Positions 62,395 through 64,000 of a stretch of 64,000 bases of DNA are shown piece by piece (position 1 is the first letter of the stretch; the number at the start of each line of letters is the position of its first letter). The stretch spans positions 124,001 to 188,000 of the forward strand of contig CBDFLL010000006.1 of assembly GCA_965249205.1 (NCBI GenBank). The letters run 5' to 3'. Below the pieces are notes generated by a model. The model did no database searches, was not told where the DNA came from, and worked only from the letters and a program-made list of their open reading frames with translations. The translations under genes were made by a program, and so were the position numbers. The stretch is from JAQBVV01 sp965249205. Lineage in GTDB: Bacteria; Acidobacteriota; Vicinamibacteria; Vicinamibacterales; UBA2999.

Positions 62395-63012
62395 TTAAAG
62401 AGGGATATCCCGATTGCTCGCCTGCACAAATGCCCGCCTGAGGGCGTCGTAGCTATGCACGGCAGGGTACTGGGGGAATTTCACAGTCACGTTGTCCGGT
62501 GCCTTAAACAGGATTCCCGCGTCGGCTTCCTCGAGCATGCTCGTATCGTTGTAAGAGTCGCCAGCGGCGATGACCCGAAAATTCAGTTCACGAAAGGCCT
62601 TGACACACTGCCGTTTCGGATCTTTCTGGCGCAACGTGTAGTCGGCAACCTTGCCGGCGCTGTCGACCACGAGCCGGTGACACAACAGCGTTGGCCAGTC
62701 GAGTTGCCGCATGAGCGGCTGTGAAAACTCATAGAACGTGTCGGACAGGACGACGACTTGAAAGCGTTCGTGCATCCACCCCAGGAAGTCCGTTGCGCCG
62801 TCCAGGGGCCGCATGTTCGCGACAGCCGCCTGTATCTCTGCCAGACCGAGCCCGTGCTCATCAAGGAGGCGTAGGCGCTGCTGCATCAGCACGTCATAAT
62901 CGGCAACGTCTCTGGTGGTTGCCTTCAGTGCGTCGATGCCGGTGATCTGCGCGAATTCCATCCAGATCTCCGGTACGAGCACGCCTTCCAGATCAAGACA
63001 CGCGATTTCCAC
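62395..63012 (-). CDS. thrH: bifunctional phosphoserine phosphatase/homoserine phosphotransferase ThrH
   Basis: The 205-residue HAD protein starts MEIACLDLEGVLVPEIWMEF (nucleophile D7), with GIDALKATTRDVADYDVLM, VVLSDTFYEFSQPLMRQLDW and VIAAGDSYNDTSMLEEADAG, close to the Pseudomonas ThrH sequence. It removes phosphate from phosphoserine and can pass it to homoserine. It lies upstream of bioB on the same strand after a 93-base gap. Confidence 0.94.
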   Translation of the reverse strand: MEIACLDLEGVLVPEIWMEFAQITGIDALKATTRDVADYDVLMQQRLRLLDEHGLGLAEIQAAVANMRPLDGATDFLGWMHERFQVVVLSDTFYEFSQPLMRQLDWPTLLCHRLVVDSAGKVADYTLRQKDPKRQCVKAFRELNFRVIAAGDSYNDTSMLEEADAGILFKAPDNVTVKFPQYPAVHSYDALRRAFVQASNRDIPL

Positions 63013-63105
63013 TCACAACTCCCTGTTCTTTTCTGATGCCGGGCACACACGGGGCGGTCCACGGTCAGGACACACCTTGCGGCCGGCAACCGCTTCCCGC
63101 AACGA

Positions 63106-64000
63106 TCATAGCGGGGCTGGTTCCTGCTGCGTGAGGCAGTGCAGCGCACCAAGACCCCAGACCAGGTCCACGGCGTGGATGCCGACGATCTGGCGTGCCG
63201 GCATGAGGGTGGACAGCGTCGTCAGGGCCACGCGGTCGTTGGGGTCGTTAAATGTTGGCACCAGCACGACGCCGTTGGCGATATAGAAGTTCGCGTAGCT
63301 GGCGGGCAGCCGCTCGCCGTTCATGAACACGGGTCGCGGAAACGGCAGCTTGACGATCGTGAGCGGACCGCCGTCGACGTCGCCCGCCGCGGTCTCGAGT
63401 CGGCGCAGGTTGTCCATCGACCGTTGATGATTCCCGTCGCTCGGATCCTCTTCGACGGCGACGACCACAGTGTCGGCGCTCACAAATCGCGCCACGTCGT
63501 CGACGTGCCCGTGCGTATCGTCACCGAGGCACCCCTCTCCGAGCCAGATCGTCCGGGTGATACCCAGCCACTCGTGGAAGATGCGCTCGTAGTCGGCGCC
63601 GTTGAAGCCCGGATTCCGGACTTGGGTGTCGGAGAGCAGCCATTCCTCCGTGACAAGCAGGAGTCCCTGCCCGTTGACGTCGATGCCGCCACCTTCAAGC
63701 ACGATGCGCGCGCGGGTGTCAGGAAGACACGGTTCTTCACGGTGTAGGCCAGTAAGTCGCGAGATCGCGGGTCCCACGCGGGCATCCTGTTGCCAGTTGC
63801 TGTACTTTGCCCACCCGTTAAATGCCCAATCCAGAAGGGCCACGTGTCCCTGGGGATCGATCACGCCGGTGGGGGCGGAATCTCGCAGCCAGCCGCGATC
63901 GTGAGGCACCTCGTGAAGCGTGACCCGGTCGCGGCGCACCGCGTGCGCATCCAGTACGGCGCGGGCGCGCCCGGCGATGTCACGGCTGTGGCACAGGACG
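63106..64000 (-). CDS. aguA: agmatine deiminase, 5' end beyond the window
   Basis: The frame is open to the window edge on its N-terminal side. It contains HDRGWLRDSAPTGVID (substrate-binding RD), VLEGGGIDVNGQGLLLVTEE, HGHVDDVARFV and, near the end, the catalytic Cys in LGALHCLTQQEP. It converts agmatine to N-carbamoylputrescine, or is a related guanidino deiminase. At least the first 60 residues are missing. Confidence 0.9.
   Translation of the reverse strand, partial: VLCHSRDIAGRARAVLDAHAVRRDRVTLHEVPHDRGWLRDSAPTGVIDPQGHVALLDWAFNGWAKYSNWQQDARVGPAISRLTGLHREEPCLPDTRARIVLEGGGIDVNGQGLLLVTEEWLLSDTQVRNPGFNGADYERIFHEWLGITRTIWLGEGCLGDDTHGHVDDVARFVSADTVVVAVEEDPSDGNHQRSMDNLRRLETAAGDVDGGPLTIVKLPFPRPVFMNGERLPASYANFYIANGVVLVPTFNDPNDRVALTTLSTLMPARQIVGIHAVDLVWGLGALHCLTQQEPAPL

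Overview
The window looks like chromosomal DNA of a high-GC, Gram-negative-type bacterium, most probably an Acidobacteriota (Vicinamibacteria-like). This placement is inference. It rests on a homodimeric AceE-type pyruvate dehydrogenase, a bacilliredoxin-like YtxJ protein, a PASTA-less Ser/Thr kinase start of the kind abundant in that phylum, secreted metalloproteases, a CCAEP-tail radical SAM protein and a periplasmic SCO/CusF fusion. No rRNA or phylogenetic marker is present to settle it.

Layout. 1-3 kb: a VWA protein and a MoxR-like ATPase pair, then a glycerophosphodiester phosphodiesterase. 3-11 kb: a pyruvate dehydrogenase cluster (aceE, aceF, lpdA) followed by a cytochrome c and, on the other strand, lipA, which makes the lipoyl cofactor of AceF. 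The aceF-lpdA gap and the cytochrome-lipA gap are filled by small interspersed elements and a truncated sdhB. 11-24 kb: cupredoxin lipoprotein, a sigma54-dependent two-component system, ferredoxin, a TPR/aspartic-protease protein, a large metalloprotease/beta-propeller/beta-barrel protein, a TlpA-like thioredoxin, a SCO1-like protein and small unknowns. 25-38 kb: hydrolase, membrane protein, DinB, YvcK/CofD-like protein, DNA repair enzymes (deoxyinosine/uracil glycosylase, LigD 3'-phosphoesterase), a peptide transporter, the radical SAM/ATP-grasp pair, an inverted-repeat block, YggX, IspG and YtxJ.

38-52 kb is the accessory part. It has an internally deleted IS, a CsgG-like secreted protein, tRNA-Leu(CAA) with a decayed copy of its 3' half 4.5 kb downstream (a probable integrated segment), a broken kinase, a frameshifted secreted protein, a TRAP solute receptor, and a full IS5-type element that splits a matrixin-type metalloprotease gene with a perfect CTAG duplication. 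52-64 kb is again orderly: permease, membrane protease, coiled-coil membrane protein, then a tightly overlapping biotin operon (bioB-bioF-bioD-bioA) ending in a cytochrome P450, then thrH and agmatine deiminase.

The most interesting items are the CCAEP-tail radical SAM/ATP-grasp pair, the P450 fused into the biotin operon by a GTGA overlap, the small-element families (two back-to-back TA-bounded elements between aceF and lpdA, a three-copy hairpin family, a two-copy 150-bp element), and the IS insertion whose precise removal restores a 585-residue metalloprotease.
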